From contig OZ242345.1 in the NCBI GenBank assembly GCA_965208605.1, forward strand, positions 1,240,001 to 1,304,000: 64,000 bases of DNA, given 5' to 3'. Position 1 is the first letter of the stretch. The number at the start of each line of letters is the position of its first letter. Both the position numbers and the translations under genes were made by a program. The notes under the pieces are model-generated. The model saw only the letters and a program-made list of their open reading frames with translations. It did no database searches and was not told the DNA's origin. This document shows positions 39,624-47,902 of this stretch, in pieces. The stretch comes from UBA9659 sp965208605. Lineage in GTDB: Bacteria; Pseudomonadota; Gammaproteobacteria; Pseudomonadales; Azotimanducaceae.

Positions 39624-41287
39624 TGGGGAGACTTCTCTGGCGTTGTTTTCCGCTGAGGGCTCTTTATGTCAACCCGCTGAGGGCTCTTTACATCAACCCG
39701 CTGAGGGCTCTTTATGTCAACCCGCTGAGGGCTCTTTACATCAACCCGCTGAGGGCTCTTTACATAACCCCGTTGATTCACTGCTGCATCCAAGGCAGTG
39801 TCTTCCAAGACCAGACCGTCTTCCGCCATGACTGCCGCCATAAGAATTGACCGCGCCTTGTTCATCGTTTCCTGCCACTCCAAGCGCGGAACAGAATCAG
39901 CAACTATTCCCGCACCCGCTTGGATATACAGCTTATGGTCTTTGATGATTGCGGTGCGAATGGCAATCGCCGTATCCATATTGCCATTCCAGGAAAGATA
40001 ACCGACCGCACCACCAAAGATGCCACGTTTCTCGGGTTCACACTCATCAATAATTTCCATGGCTCGAACCTTGGGGGCGCCGCTCAGGGTGCCCACCGGC
40101 AAACTTGCCCGCAGCAGATCCATAGGTCCCAGGTCATCTTTGATTTGTCCTCGGATATTCGATGCTAGATGCATGACATGGGCGTAGCGTTCCACCTGCA
40201 TCATTTCTGTTACTTCAATACTGCCGGTCTTACACACCCGACCTATGTCGTTCCTGCCGAGGTCAACTAACATCAGATGCTCCGCCCTCTCTTTGGGATC
40301 TGCCAAGAGTTCCTCTTCAAACAGCATATCTTCCGCTTCATCAAGGCCCCGCCGCCGAGTACCCGCCAGGGGCCTGATGGTGACTTCATCTTGCTCCAGC
40401 CTTGCTAGAATTTCCGGAGAAGAACTGACAATGCTGAAGTCACCCAGATCAAGGTAATACATATAGGGAGAGGGGTTGAGTGATCTCAGGGCGCGATATA
40501 GGTTCAAGGGGGCACTTTCAAAGGTGACCGACATTCGCTGCGCCAGGACAACCTGCATCACCTCACCGGCAAGGATATATTCCTTGATCCTGTCCACATC
40601 CTGTTGATAGGCCTCGGCACCATAGTGGGACTCAAAGTCGCTGACTTCCAGACGAGGGCCTTTGGGCGGCACATAGAGACTTGTGGGCAACTTGCCACGC
40701 AACTTTTTCGCCATAACATCAAGGCGTTTCTGCGCCTGAACATAAGCACCCTTGACCGCCGGGTCCCCATGGGTAATCAGATGTATTCTTCCCAGCACAT
40801 TGTCAAACACAATAATATCGTTGGACACCATGAGCAGAATATCTGGTGTGTTGAGCGAGTCCGGCGGCGTTGAATGGGCGAGTTTTGATTCAATGTAACG
40901 CACTGTGTCATAGCTAAAATATCCCACCAGGCCACCGGTATAGACGGGCAGGCCGATAATTTCAGGATAGATAAACTGCTTCTGAAAATCTTCAATATAG
41001 GCAAGCGGGTCGGCGACATACAAAGATTCTGTCTTGGTGCCCGCTTCTTCTATGACCAGTTCATGTCCATAGACCTTGATGACATAAGGACAAGGTAAAC
41101 CGACCACCGAATATCTTGCCCACTTCTCCCCGCCTTGAGCAGCGGATTCCAGCAGATAACTGTAGGCACCAGTGGCAACCTTGACATAACAAGACAAGGG
41201 AGTATCCAGATCAGCAAAGATCTGCCGCACCACGGGAACATGGTTGTAGCCCGCCTCGCCGAATTGCAGAAATTGCTCAGGTGTCAT
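39620..41287 (-). CDS. trpE: Anthranilate synthase component I TrpE with repeat tail
   Basis: TrpE makes anthranilate from chorismate and ammonia. The 555-residue protein has the feedback-site motif LLESA near residue 47 (tryptophan-binding elements), DLGRNDIGRVCK, SGAPKVRAMEIIDE and IQAGAGIVADSVPRLEWQET. The normal protein ends near VLEDTALDAA; beyond it are about 50 extra residues of the VDVKSPQR/VDIKSPQR repeat (39651-39770) and a short unique end. It starts 62 bp after rpe with no room for a leader-peptide attenuator that I can see. Confidence 0.95.
   Translation of the reverse strand: MTPEQFLQFGEAGYNHVPVVRQIFADLDTPLSCYVKVATGAYSYLLESAAQGGEKWARYSVVGLPCPYVIKVYGHELVIEEAGTKTESLYVADPLAYIEDFQKQFIYPEIIGLPVYTGGLVGYFSYDTVRYIESKLAHSTPPDSLNTPDILLMVSNDIIVFDNVLGRIHLITHGDPAVKGAYVQAQKRLDVMAKKLRGKLPTSLYVPPKGPRLEVSDFESHYGAEAYQQDVDRIKEYILAGEVMQVVLAQRMSVTFESAPLNLYRALRSLNPSPYMYYLDLGDFSIVSSSPEILARLEQDEVTIRPLAGTRRRGLDEAEDMLFEEELLADPKERAEHLMLVDLGRNDIGRVCKTGSIEVTEMMQVERYAHVMHLASNIRGQIKDDLGPMDLLRASLPVGTLSGAPKVRAMEIIDECEPEKRGIFGGAVGYLSWNGNMDTAIAIRTAIIKDHKLYIQAGAGIVADSVPRLEWQETMNKARSILMAAVMAEDGLVLEDTALDAAVNQRGYVKSPQRVDVKSPQRVDIKSPQRVDVKSPQRVDIKSPQRKTTPEKSPQ
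39651..39770. repeat. 5 x 24-bp tandem repeat in the trpE 3' end
   Basis: Five 24-bp units start CGCTGAGGGCTCTTTA. They alternate TGTCAACC and CATCAACC endings, giving alternating VDI and VDV before KSPQR; the alternation suggests a 48-bp duplication on top of a 24-bp one. Confidence 0.95.
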
Positions 41288-41330
41288 GGTTGTTATATGC
41301 AGTTGTTATAAAACTGTTATCAAGCGCGGC

Positions 41331-41390
41331 TTTTTTGACTTGCCTCTTTTTAACTTGACCTTTTTTGACTAGCCCTTTTTTGACTAGCTT
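41331..41390. repeat. 4 x 15-bp tandem repeat across the rpe stop codon
   Basis: TTTTTTGACTTGCCT, CTTTTTAACTTGACC, TTTTTTGACTAGCCC and TTTTTTGACTAGCTT. The two right-hand units encode SQKRA/SQKRSS-like residues at the end of Rpe; the stop codon arises by one change within the second unit. Confidence 0.9.
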
Positions 41391-42063
41391 GGGCCAGCTG
41401 CGCTCTCATTTCCGCTATGGTTTCCCGATAACTCTCCTCAGCACCGAAGATGGCCGAACCCGCCACAAAGGTATCGGCACCCGCTACGGCAATGTCCTGA
41501 ATATTCTCCGGGGTGACCCCGCCATCAATTTCCAAGCGGATATCACGACCTGAGGCATCAATCATCTGCCTTGCCTGGCGCAATTTTTTGAGAGTAGCTG
41601 GAATAAACTCCTGACCGCCAAAACCGGGATTGATAGACATCACCAGCAGCATATCTATCTTGTCCATCACATATTCCAAACAGCCCAGCGAAGTGGTCGG
41701 GTTGAGCACCAGTCCGCATTGGCAACCACCCTCGCGAATCAATCCCAGAGAGCGATCAACATGCTCGCTGGCTTCTGGATGAAAGGTGATGTAACTGGCA
41801 CCTGCCAGGATAAAATTTTCAATCAATCGGTCAACGGGTTTGACCATAAGATGCACATCAATGGGCGCGGTGACATCGTAGGCACGAAGGGATTCGCACA
41901 CCATAGGACCCAGGGTTAAATTGGGCACATAATGATTATCCATCACATCAAAGTGGATGAGGTCCGCACCCGCATCAAGCACAGCATCAACTTCCTCACC
42001 CAGCCGCGCAAAGTCAGCAGCAAGAATTGATGGCGCAATCAAATATGGCGTCTGCTCAGTCAT
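41350..42063 (-). CDS. rpe: Ribulose-phosphate 3-epimerase Rpe
   Basis: Rpe interconverts ribulose 5-phosphate and xylulose 5-phosphate. The protein has APSILAADFARLGEE, HFDVMDNHYVPNLTLGP, DVHLMVKPVDR, MSINPGFGGQEFIP and EIDGGVTPENI, all active-site blocks. ATG 42063 is chosen because GGAGGGGAG sits just before it; an in-frame ATG at 42078 lies before that site. The start overlaps the murU end by eight bases, and trpE follows, as in other gammaproteobacteria where rpe is linked to trpE. Confidence 0.95.
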   Translation of the reverse strand: MTEQTPYLIAPSILAADFARLGEEVDAVLDAGADLIHFDVMDNHYVPNLTLGPMVCESLRAYDVTAPIDVHLMVKPVDRLIENFILAGASYITFHPEASEHVDRSLGLIREGGCQCGLVLNPTTSLGCLEYVMDKIDMLLVMSINPGFGGQEFIPATLKKLRQARQMIDASGRDIRLEIDGGVTPENIQDIAVAGADTFVAGSAIFGAEESYRETIAEMRAQLAQASQKRASQKRSS

Positions 42064-42727
42064 TCTCCCCTCCGTCATTCTTGAGAGCTTCGTATCGTTC
42101 CCAAGTACCTACATCCTGCCAATAGCCCCGGTGGACAAAACCCTCCAACTGCTCTTTGGCAACTGCCCGATCGAAAACCTGGCGCAACTTGAAGCAATCT
42201 TCCGGTACATCACGGACCAGGTGTGGAGAAAATAAACCGGCAGCGGCCCAGGTGAGCTTGTCGCCGGTACTAGTCAATCTGCCCGCCTCGTTAATCGCAA
42301 AGTCACCTTCAAGATGATGTGGTGGATTGGGTACCATACTCAGCCTGCCAAGGATACCAGACGCGAGGGGCTGCCTGAGCCGCGCCAGATCAAATGTCGC
42401 ATAAGTATCGGCGCTGAAGAGTAAAAATTCTTCCTCTCCCAAGAGTGGCAAGGCTTGTTTGACCCCGCCACCGGTTTCCAGCAGCTGTTCCTCCCGGGAC
42501 CAGAGGATATTGATACCGTGGCTTGATCCGTCGCCAAGTTTTGCTTCAATCATGGACGCCAAATGACGCACGTTGATGACAACATCTTTAATGCCGGCGC
42601 TTTGCAAATAAGCCAGATGATGTTCAATCAAGCTTTTGCCCTTCACTTCTAAGAGGGGCTTCGGCAGGGTGTCGGTCAATGGTTTTAAGCGTCGACCTGC
42701 ACCCGCGGCAAGTAACATTGCCTTCAT
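42056..42727 (-). CDS. murU: Nucleotidyltransferase, probable MurU (MurNAc-1-P uridylyltransferase)
   Basis: The 223-residue protein has the nucleotidyltransferase start MKAMLLAAGAGRRLKPLT, KPLLEVKGKSLIEHHL and LLETGGGVKQALPLL. Together with AmgK upstream this gives the MurNAc recycling pair that makes UDP-MurNAc and bypasses de novo synthesis. The metal-site region reads LFSADTYATFDLARL where MurU usually has NGD, so a serine-alanine pair replaces asparagine-glycine next to the conserved aspartate. The start codon region is repeated upstream (42721-42832). Confidence 0.85.
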   Translation of the reverse strand: MKAMLLAAGAGRRLKPLTDTLPKPLLEVKGKSLIEHHLAYLQSAGIKDVVINVRHLASMIEAKLGDGSSHGINILWSREEQLLETGGGVKQALPLLGEEEFLLFSADTYATFDLARLRQPLASGILGRLSMVPNPPHHLEGDFAINEAGRLTSTGDKLTWAAAGLFSPHLVRDVPEDCFKLRQVFDRAVAKEQLEGFVHRGYWQDVGTWERYEALKNDGGEND

Positions 42728-42832
42728 AAGCTCGCCTTCATAAGCTCGCCTTCATAACATTGTTTTCATAACGTCGCCTTCATAACATTGTTTTCATAAC
42801 GTTGCCTTCATAAGAGCGCTTTCATCAAGCAG
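42721..42832. repeat. 14-bp tandem repeat (about 8 units) duplicating the murU start
   Basis: Units such as CCTTCATAAGCTCG (twice), CCTTCATAACATTG (twice) and TTTTCATAACGTCG fill the gap between amgK and murU and reach into both gene ends. On the minus strand each unit carries TTATGAAGG or TTATGAAAA, the same as the murU start TTATGAAGGCA, so ATG codons recur every 14 bp in all three frames, each about ten bases after an AAGG from the unit before. Confidence 0.9.
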
Positions 42833-43877
42833 TCGGGGGAGAGGCCAGAGGTTCTTGAGTTAATACCTCTTGCAAGGCAGGCGCTACCTCGGTGGCTAAC
42901 CAGCTTCCCAAAGCCGCCAACTCAGGGTAGCGCGCACAGGTCTCAGTAAGATAGGTGCTGATACGTGGAATATCCATCAGATAGCCCGACTTAGCATCGC
43001 GGATATGCAGCCGACTAAAGATCCCGGCGCACTTCAGATGTCGCTGTATACCCATCAAATCAAACCATTTGAGAAACTCAGTAGCAGGCACCTCAGCGAG
43101 CCGCCCGGACGCCACCAACAAGGCACGAAACTTTTCCACCTCGGCAACCACCAGTTGCTGCTCAACGCGGTAATAACAATCCTTGAACAGAGAAACCAGA
43201 TCATAGGTAATGGGGCCAAGCACCGCGTCCTGGAAGTCCAGTATCCCGGGTGCATTGTCCGCGCTCAGCATGAGGTTCCGACTGTGATAATCACGATGCA
43301 CAAATACCTGTGGCTGTGCCAGCGCATTGTCCACCAAACATTCATTCGCCTGGTGAAGCAATTTTTTTGACTCGGTGGACAGCTGCATCTGCAAATACCC
43401 TTCCAGGAACCAGTCCGGGAACAAGGCCATCTCGGTGCGTAATAATGTCTCGTTGTATGCAGGCAGGTCACACTGCACAGCCTGCATCTTCATCAGGCTT
43501 TGCACGGCGCCCTGATAGAGGTTTGCCGCCCGGTCGGGTTCGGCGGTGAGCACTTGCAAATAGGTGCTATCTCCCAGGTCGGTGACCAGCAGAAAGCCTT
43601 GTACCAGGTCTGCCGCCAGGACCCTAGGGCAGCTCAGCCCTTGCTTCACTAGTGCCTGAGATACCTTGACGAATGCTTCGTTCTGCTCATGTTCGGGCGG
43701 CGCATCCACCAGAATCAAGGATGAGGCGCCGGGCAACTGCAATCTAAAATAGCGTCTAAAACTAGCGTCATGGGGTATGACGGTCAGCCGGACCTCGTGT
43801 TTGTTATCCGGCAGCTGGTCACGACACTGCACCCTTGCCCAGACTTCAAGCGCCTCTTTACGGTTGTCTTTCATCAT
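42825..43877 (-). CDS. amgK: N-acetylmuramate/N-acetylglucosamine kinase AmgK
   Basis: AmgK phosphorylates MurNAc/GlcNAc at C1 with ATP for cell-wall recycling. The 350-residue aminoglycoside-phosphotransferase-fold protein has DASFRRYFRL, LVDAPPE, LLVTDLGDSTYL, the catalytic loop VHRDYHSRNLML and the metal motif ILDFQDAVLGPITYDL. ATG 43877 or the adjacent ATG 43874 starts it. It is divergent from lptD across 56 bp. Confidence 0.9.
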   Translation of the reverse strand: MMKDNRKEALEVWARVQCRDQLPDNKHEVRLTVIPHDASFRRYFRLQLPGASSLILVDAPPEHEQNEAFVKVSQALVKQGLSCPRVLAADLVQGFLLVTDLGDSTYLQVLTAEPDRAANLYQGAVQSLMKMQAVQCDLPAYNETLLRTEMALFPDWFLEGYLQMQLSTESKKLLHQANECLVDNALAQPQVFVHRDYHSRNLMLSADNAPGILDFQDAVLGPITYDLVSLFKDCYYRVEQQLVVAEVEKFRALLVASGRLAEVPATEFLKWFDLMGIQRHLKCAGIFSRLHIRDAKSGYLMDIPRISTYLTETCARYPELAALGSWLATEVAPALQEVLTQEPLASPPTA

Positions 43878-43933
43878 TAGCCTGACTTATATAAGCACTT
43901 CTAAAAGGTACTGAATACTCTATTATCCGCACC

Positions 43934-46564
43934 ATGCTATTGCTTGCACGATTTTCTTCACAGTCCAGAACCTTATTATCTCGGACTATATGCTTCCTGC
44001 TGACTAGTTGCCTTTGGTCTCCGGCCTATGGTGCCGATGCCAGCCCCGCGCAATGCCTGCATGTTGACCCGAGGTCTGACCCGCCAGCAGCAATCACTGG
44101 GACTCCAAGCGAGGAGCTGCAGGCGTCCGCCCGTAATGCCACCCGTACTGAGGGCATTGCCACCCGCCTGGAAGGTGATGTTGAAATCACCAAAGCAGCT
44201 TGGAAAATCAACAGCGACCTGGCATGGATTGATGAAGCCAGCGGGGATTTTAAGATAGAAGGCGCAGTCACTATTCAAGAACCGGGACTAGTCATCACGG
44301 GCATTCAGGCAAGCGGCAATCTGAATGTTCAGCGCGCAACAGTCAATGCTGCCCGTTTCCTGCTCTCTGAACCTTCGCTCAGCGGCAAGGCAGCGCGGCT
44401 CACGACTAGTACCACTGCTCATGACACTCTTGGGCACACCTCCAGTGACACCCCTAGTGACACCCCTAGTGACACTCCTAGTGACATGACCGACACAAAC
44501 AGGCAGTTGGTACTAGATGCAGGTGAGTTCACCAGCTGCGCACCAGACCATCCGGACTGGGTAATCAAATCAAAATCGGTCCTCATCAAACCCGGGGAAG
44601 GCTATGGTACCGCCCGGCATGTGACCTTCAGGTTCAAGGGCGTCCCCCTCATGTATTCGCCCTATTTTCGGTTCCCGACCAGCGACCAGCGGCAATCGGG
44701 ATTCCTCACCCCCAGCATCGGGCGCAGCAGTGACGGCGGCACTGACCTGGCCCTGCCCTGGTACTTCAACCTGGCACCCCAGTATGACGCCACCTACACC
44801 CTGCAAAGCATCTGGAAGCGGGGGTTAATGCATGCAGGCGAGCTGCGCCATCTCGGTACCTTTGGCGAGACTCTGCTGGGAGGTGCCTTTCTCCCCGAGG
44901 ATGACCAGTATCAAAATCCTGAGCAGCTACCAGGGACGGCTGCCAGTGGAAACAATAAAAAACAGGACCGCTGGTTTACCCGGGTCATTCACCAGGGCAG
45001 TCACAAGAGCGGGCACGGGGGCGGGGCCTGGGTGTCCCAACTGCATTACACCCGGGTCTCAGATCTTGATTACCTGGATGATTTTGGCAGTCATATCGGT
45101 GCTAGCAACAGCCTGGGCAATAGGAGCCTGGACTTTGCCACCGGTGCCAGTAGCATATCGGGGGCGAGCCAACCCCCCGCACTGCGACAGACGGCCTCCC
45201 TGTCCTATACCGCCCAACACTGGCGCGGCATCTTGGAACTACAAGATTTCCAGACCCTATCCCAGCATGAACACTATGCCACCCTGCCTCGGTTCAGCCT
45301 TGAGTATGCCCAGCAACATTCAGCCTGGGCGGTCAAATCCAGCCTCCAGGTTGCCCGATACCGGAAGGACCAGCCCACCGGCACACCAAACATAGGCACA
45401 TCAAACATAGGCACCCCAGAGTCGGGTAACACCTCTTCAATGAGCAGTAGCACTGCTTATGTAGAGAAGGGCTCACGGCTGGTCTTTGACGGCGAACTCA
45501 GCATACCGCTACGCAGACCCTGGGGGTTTTTCACCCCGGCTCTCGGCATCATTCATCGCCGCTATCAGTTGGGAGATGACTTAAGCGATGCATTAGGAGA
45601 CCCGGCGAAGATTACCACGGGGCGCTTGTCGCTTGATGCGGGGCTGGTGTTTGAACGCCAGAAAACACTCTGGGGCAAGGCGGTGTATCAAACCCTGAAG
45701 ACCAGAATGTATTACTTGTACCTTGAAGAAAAGTTCCAGAACCACCTGCCCAGTTTTGATTCCGTTAGCATGACGCCGAGTCTGGCACAGGCCTTCCGTA
45801 GCAACCGCTTCACCGGCTATGACCGGCTCGGCGATGCCAAGCAGGTCGCGCTGGGCATCAGTACCGACATATCGTCTGCCCGGACCGGTGCTCGGCTATT
45901 CAGCGCCGGGCTCGGGCAGATTTTCTATTTCAAAAACCGCGAGGTTGTCCTGGACAATAGCTTTGAGGCGGACCGGCGGGCCGATTCATCGCCCCTCTTT
46001 GCCCAACTTGAGATGCACCTCAGCCCCGCCTTCAGCGCCCGCACTGCCTTTGAATGGCGGAACCTCTCCAGCAAGGACCCGGGCAAGACCAACAGAAGCC
46101 ATCTCACCCTCAAATACCGTGCCCAGAAGGGTAGTATTTTTAATCTGCATTACGCCTATGCTGCCCGGCAACAGCAGCGCGGTATGGGGACTAGAGCAAT
46201 GGGTACTGTAGAAGCAAGAAACCGAGCCGCAGAAGAAGCCGACCTGTCGTTTATCTTGCCGGCAACGCCCGCCTGGTCAGTCATCGGCAGATGGCACTAT
46301 AGTCTGGATAGAAACCAGACTCTGGAATCCTTGTTCGGGGTTGAGTACCAGGACTGTTGCTGGACACTCAGACTGTTGCTACGCCGTTATCTGGATGCAC
46401 CTCGTAGCTTCAATGCCAATGCTGCCACCGGACCTATTGTCCAGTTTAACCCGCGGGCAAAGCGTGGTATCTTCTTTGAATTCCAACTGAAAGGACTCAC
46501 CTCTCTCGGGAGCAGACTTGACCCGCTACTAGAAGACGCCATACCGGGATATTCCAACCTCTGA
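43934..46564 (+). CDS. lptD: LPS-assembly outer membrane protein LptD
   Basis: LptD with LptE inserts lipopolysaccharide into the outer leaflet of the outer membrane. The 876-residue protein has a signal sequence (about 1-33), an OstA-like beta-jellyroll (about 75-250) and a C-terminal barrel starting near GVPLMYSPYFRFPTSDQRQS. Four cysteines fit the disulfide pattern: AQCLHVD, TSCAPDHPDW and the CC in YQDCCWTLRLLLRRY. Two insertions are made of short repeats: DTPS units at about 171-186 and GTPNI/GTSNI units at about 483-497. First gene of the lptD-surA-pdxA-rsmA-apaH-cca run. Confidence 0.95.
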   Translation: MLLLARFSSQSRTLLSRTICFLLTSCLWSPAYGADASPAQCLHVDPRSDPPAAITGTPSEELQASARNATRTEGIATRLEGDVEITKAAWKINSDLAWIDEASGDFKIEGAVTIQEPGLVITGIQASGNLNVQRATVNAARFLLSEPSLSGKAARLTTSTTAHDTLGHTSSDTPSDTPSDTPSDMTDTNRQLVLDAGEFTSCAPDHPDWVIKSKSVLIKPGEGYGTARHVTFRFKGVPLMYSPYFRFPTSDQRQSGFLTPSIGRSSDGGTDLALPWYFNLAPQYDATYTLQSIWKRGLMHAGELRHLGTFGETLLGGAFLPEDDQYQNPEQLPGTAASGNNKKQDRWFTRVIHQGSHKSGHGGGAWVSQLHYTRVSDLDYLDDFGSHIGASNSLGNRSLDFATGASSISGASQPPALRQTASLSYTAQHWRGILELQDFQTLSQHEHYATLPRFSLEYAQQHSAWAVKSSLQVARYRKDQPTGTPNIGTSNIGTPESGNTSSMSSSTAYVEKGSRLVFDGELSIPLRRPWGFFTPALGIIHRRYQLGDDLSDALGDPAKITTGRLSLDAGLVFERQKTLWGKAVYQTLKTRMYYLYLEEKFQNHLPSFDSVSMTPSLAQAFRSNRFTGYDRLGDAKQVALGISTDISSARTGARLFSAGLGQIFYFKNREVVLDNSFEADRRADSSPLFAQLEMHLSPAFSARTAFEWRNLSSKDPGKTNRSHLTLKYRAQKGSIFNLHYAYAARQQQRGMGTRAMGTVEARNRAAEEADLSFILPATPAWSVIGRWHYSLDRNQTLESLFGVEYQDCCWTLRLLLRRYLDAPRSFNANAATGPIVQFNPRAKRGIFFEFQLKGLTSLGSRLDPLLEDAIPGYSNL
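44444..44491. repeat. 4 x 12-bp in-frame tandem repeat in lptD jellyroll
   Basis: AGTGACACCCCT twice, AGTGACACTCCT and AGTGACATGACC encode SDTP-SDTP-SDTP-SDMT in a loop of the periplasmic domain. Confidence 0.95.
45380..45424. repeat. 3 x 15-bp in-frame tandem repeat in lptD barrel
   Basis: GGCACACCAAACATA, GGCACATCAAACATA and GGCACCCCAGAGTCG encode GTPNI-GTSNI-GTPES, probably in an extracellular or periplasmic loop of the barrel. Confidence 0.9.
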
Positions 46565-46590
46565 ACTTGACCCCATGAGCTTGACCCCAT
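46563..46590. repeat. 2 x 14-bp tandem repeat duplicating the surA start
   Basis: GAACTTGACCCCAT and GAGCTTGACCCCAT, each ending in AT that with the next G forms an ATG. The second ATG is the surA start; the first (46575) is out of frame. Confidence 0.9.
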
Positions 46591-47902
46591 GATGATGCAC
46601 AAGCCAACCCCACTGCTTGCAACCGGCGCACTGCTGCTACTCCTAGTAGTTGTGCCCGCAGTAGTCGTGCCAGCAAAGGCAGCCCTGATACTACTAGACC
46701 AGGTTGCCGTCATTGTGAATGATGATGTCATTATGCAATCAGTGATTGAGCAACGCTTTCACAGTTTACGTCAATCCCTCGGCGATGAAGCACCGCCCGA
46801 GAAGGTCCTCAGAGCACAACTCATTGAACAACTCATCATTGAAAACCTGCAACTGCAATTAGCAGAGAAGGCAGGCATACGGGTCAGCGATGCAGAGTTA
46901 AATGAAACCATGCTCGGCATAGCTGCCCAAAACCAGCTGACGCTGGAAGAGTTCCAAAAAGCAGTCACCAACGAGGGCACCTCCTGGCAGGAAATGCGCG
47001 AACAGATGCGCCAGGGTGTTTCCATCAGTCAAGTACAACAGGGTGCCATGCGCCAGCGAATCCAAATTACCGAGCAGGAAATCAAGAACTTCCTGGCTTC
47101 TGAAACAGGCAAAGAAATCACCGATGATGAATATAACATCGCGCATATTTTACTTTCATTCCCTCCGCCGGCGGGCGCTAAGGAAATCCAAGCAACAAAA
47201 GACCGGGCGGAACAACTACGACAAGAGATACTTGCGGGTGGTGATTTTGCAAGCCTCGCCAAGGAATGGTCATCGGGGCAAAGTGCCGCCGAAGGGGGAG
47301 ACATGGGCTGGCGCAAACCCGGGAAACTGCCCAACGTATTCGGCGACCGGGTTACCAAGATGGCAATCGGGGAAGTGCCGGACCCCATAAAAAGTGGCAC
47401 GGGCTATCATCTCATCAGGTTACTGAATAAACGTGGCGCGGCCGCAGAGGGGCAGATTAACCAGAGCCAAGTGCGGCATGTCCTCATCAAACCTAATGAA
47501 ATCAGAACTGCTGAGGAGGCCGAGGAGCTTGCCAAAAAACTCAGAGCTGAGGTCGTCGATGGGGGTGCCGACTTTGCGGAGATTGCCAAACTCCATTCCG
47601 ACGATTCGGGTTCCGCCTTGAGTGATGGCGACCTCAACTGGAACCGCGCCGGAGCCTTTGTGTCTGAATTTGAAGAAGTTATCCAAAATTCCGAATTAAA
47701 CCAGGTGAGCGAAGTATTCAAAACACAGCATGGGTATCATTTTCTTGAGGTGACGGGTAGGCGGGTAGAAGACTTCACCGAGCGTTTCAAAATGGGACAG
47801 GCAGACAGCTACCTGCGCCGGCGGAAATTTAATGATGCACTGGAAAGCTGGCTCAGGGAGCTCAGAGACGAGGCATTTGTCGAAATCAAAATCCAGGAAT
47901 AA
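46589..47902 (+). CDS. surA: Periplasmic chaperone and peptidyl-prolyl isomerase SurA
   Basis: SurA escorts outer membrane proteins, including LptD, across the periplasm. The 437-residue protein has a signal peptide ending VVVPAKA-A, the N-terminal chaperone part (ILLDQVAVIVNDDVIMQSVI), two PPIC domains (about 175-275 and 288-390; ILLSFPPPAG, WRKPGKLP, VRHVLIKP, LNWNRAG) and the C-terminal helix. Three adjacent ATGs occur at 46589-46597. The hydrophobic core of the signal peptide contains a 15-bp duplication (VVVPA twice, 46646-46675). Its end overlaps pdxA. Confidence 0.95.
   Translation: MMMHKPTPLLATGALLLLLVVVPAVVVPAKAALILLDQVAVIVNDDVIMQSVIEQRFHSLRQSLGDEAPPEKVLRAQLIEQLIIENLQLQLAEKAGIRVSDAELNETMLGIAAQNQLTLEEFQKAVTNEGTSWQEMREQMRQGVSISQVQQGAMRQRIQITEQEIKNFLASETGKEITDDEYNIAHILLSFPPPAGAKEIQATKDRAEQLRQEILAGGDFASLAKEWSSGQSAAEGGDMGWRKPGKLPNVFGDRVTKMAIGEVPDPIKSGTGYHLIRLLNKRGAAAEGQINQSQVRHVLIKPNEIRTAEEAEELAKKLRAEVVDGGADFAEIAKLHSDDSGSALSDGDLNWNRAGAFVSEFEEVIQNSELNQVSEVFKTQHGYHFLEVTGRRVEDFTERFKMGQADSYLRRRKFNDALESWLRELRDEAFVEIKIQE
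46646..46675. repeat. 2 x 15-bp duplication in the surA signal peptide
   Basis: GTAGTTGTGCCCGCA and GTAGTCGTGCCAGCA encode VVVPA-VVVPA just before the cleavage site AKA. Confidence 0.85.

Noticed and set aside
39651..39770. CRISPR-like array
   Set aside because: The 24-bp units follow each other without spacers and are in frame with trpE, so this is a tandem repeat.
41288..41349. Tryptophan leader peptide and attenuator before trpE
   Set aside because: The 62-bp spacer contains no small frame with tryptophan codons and no pair of competing hairpins; the sequence is mostly the rpe tail repeat.
42721..42832. Iterons of a replication origin
   Set aside because: The units overlap the ends of amgK and murU, contain the murU start, and no replication gene or DnaA boxes are near.
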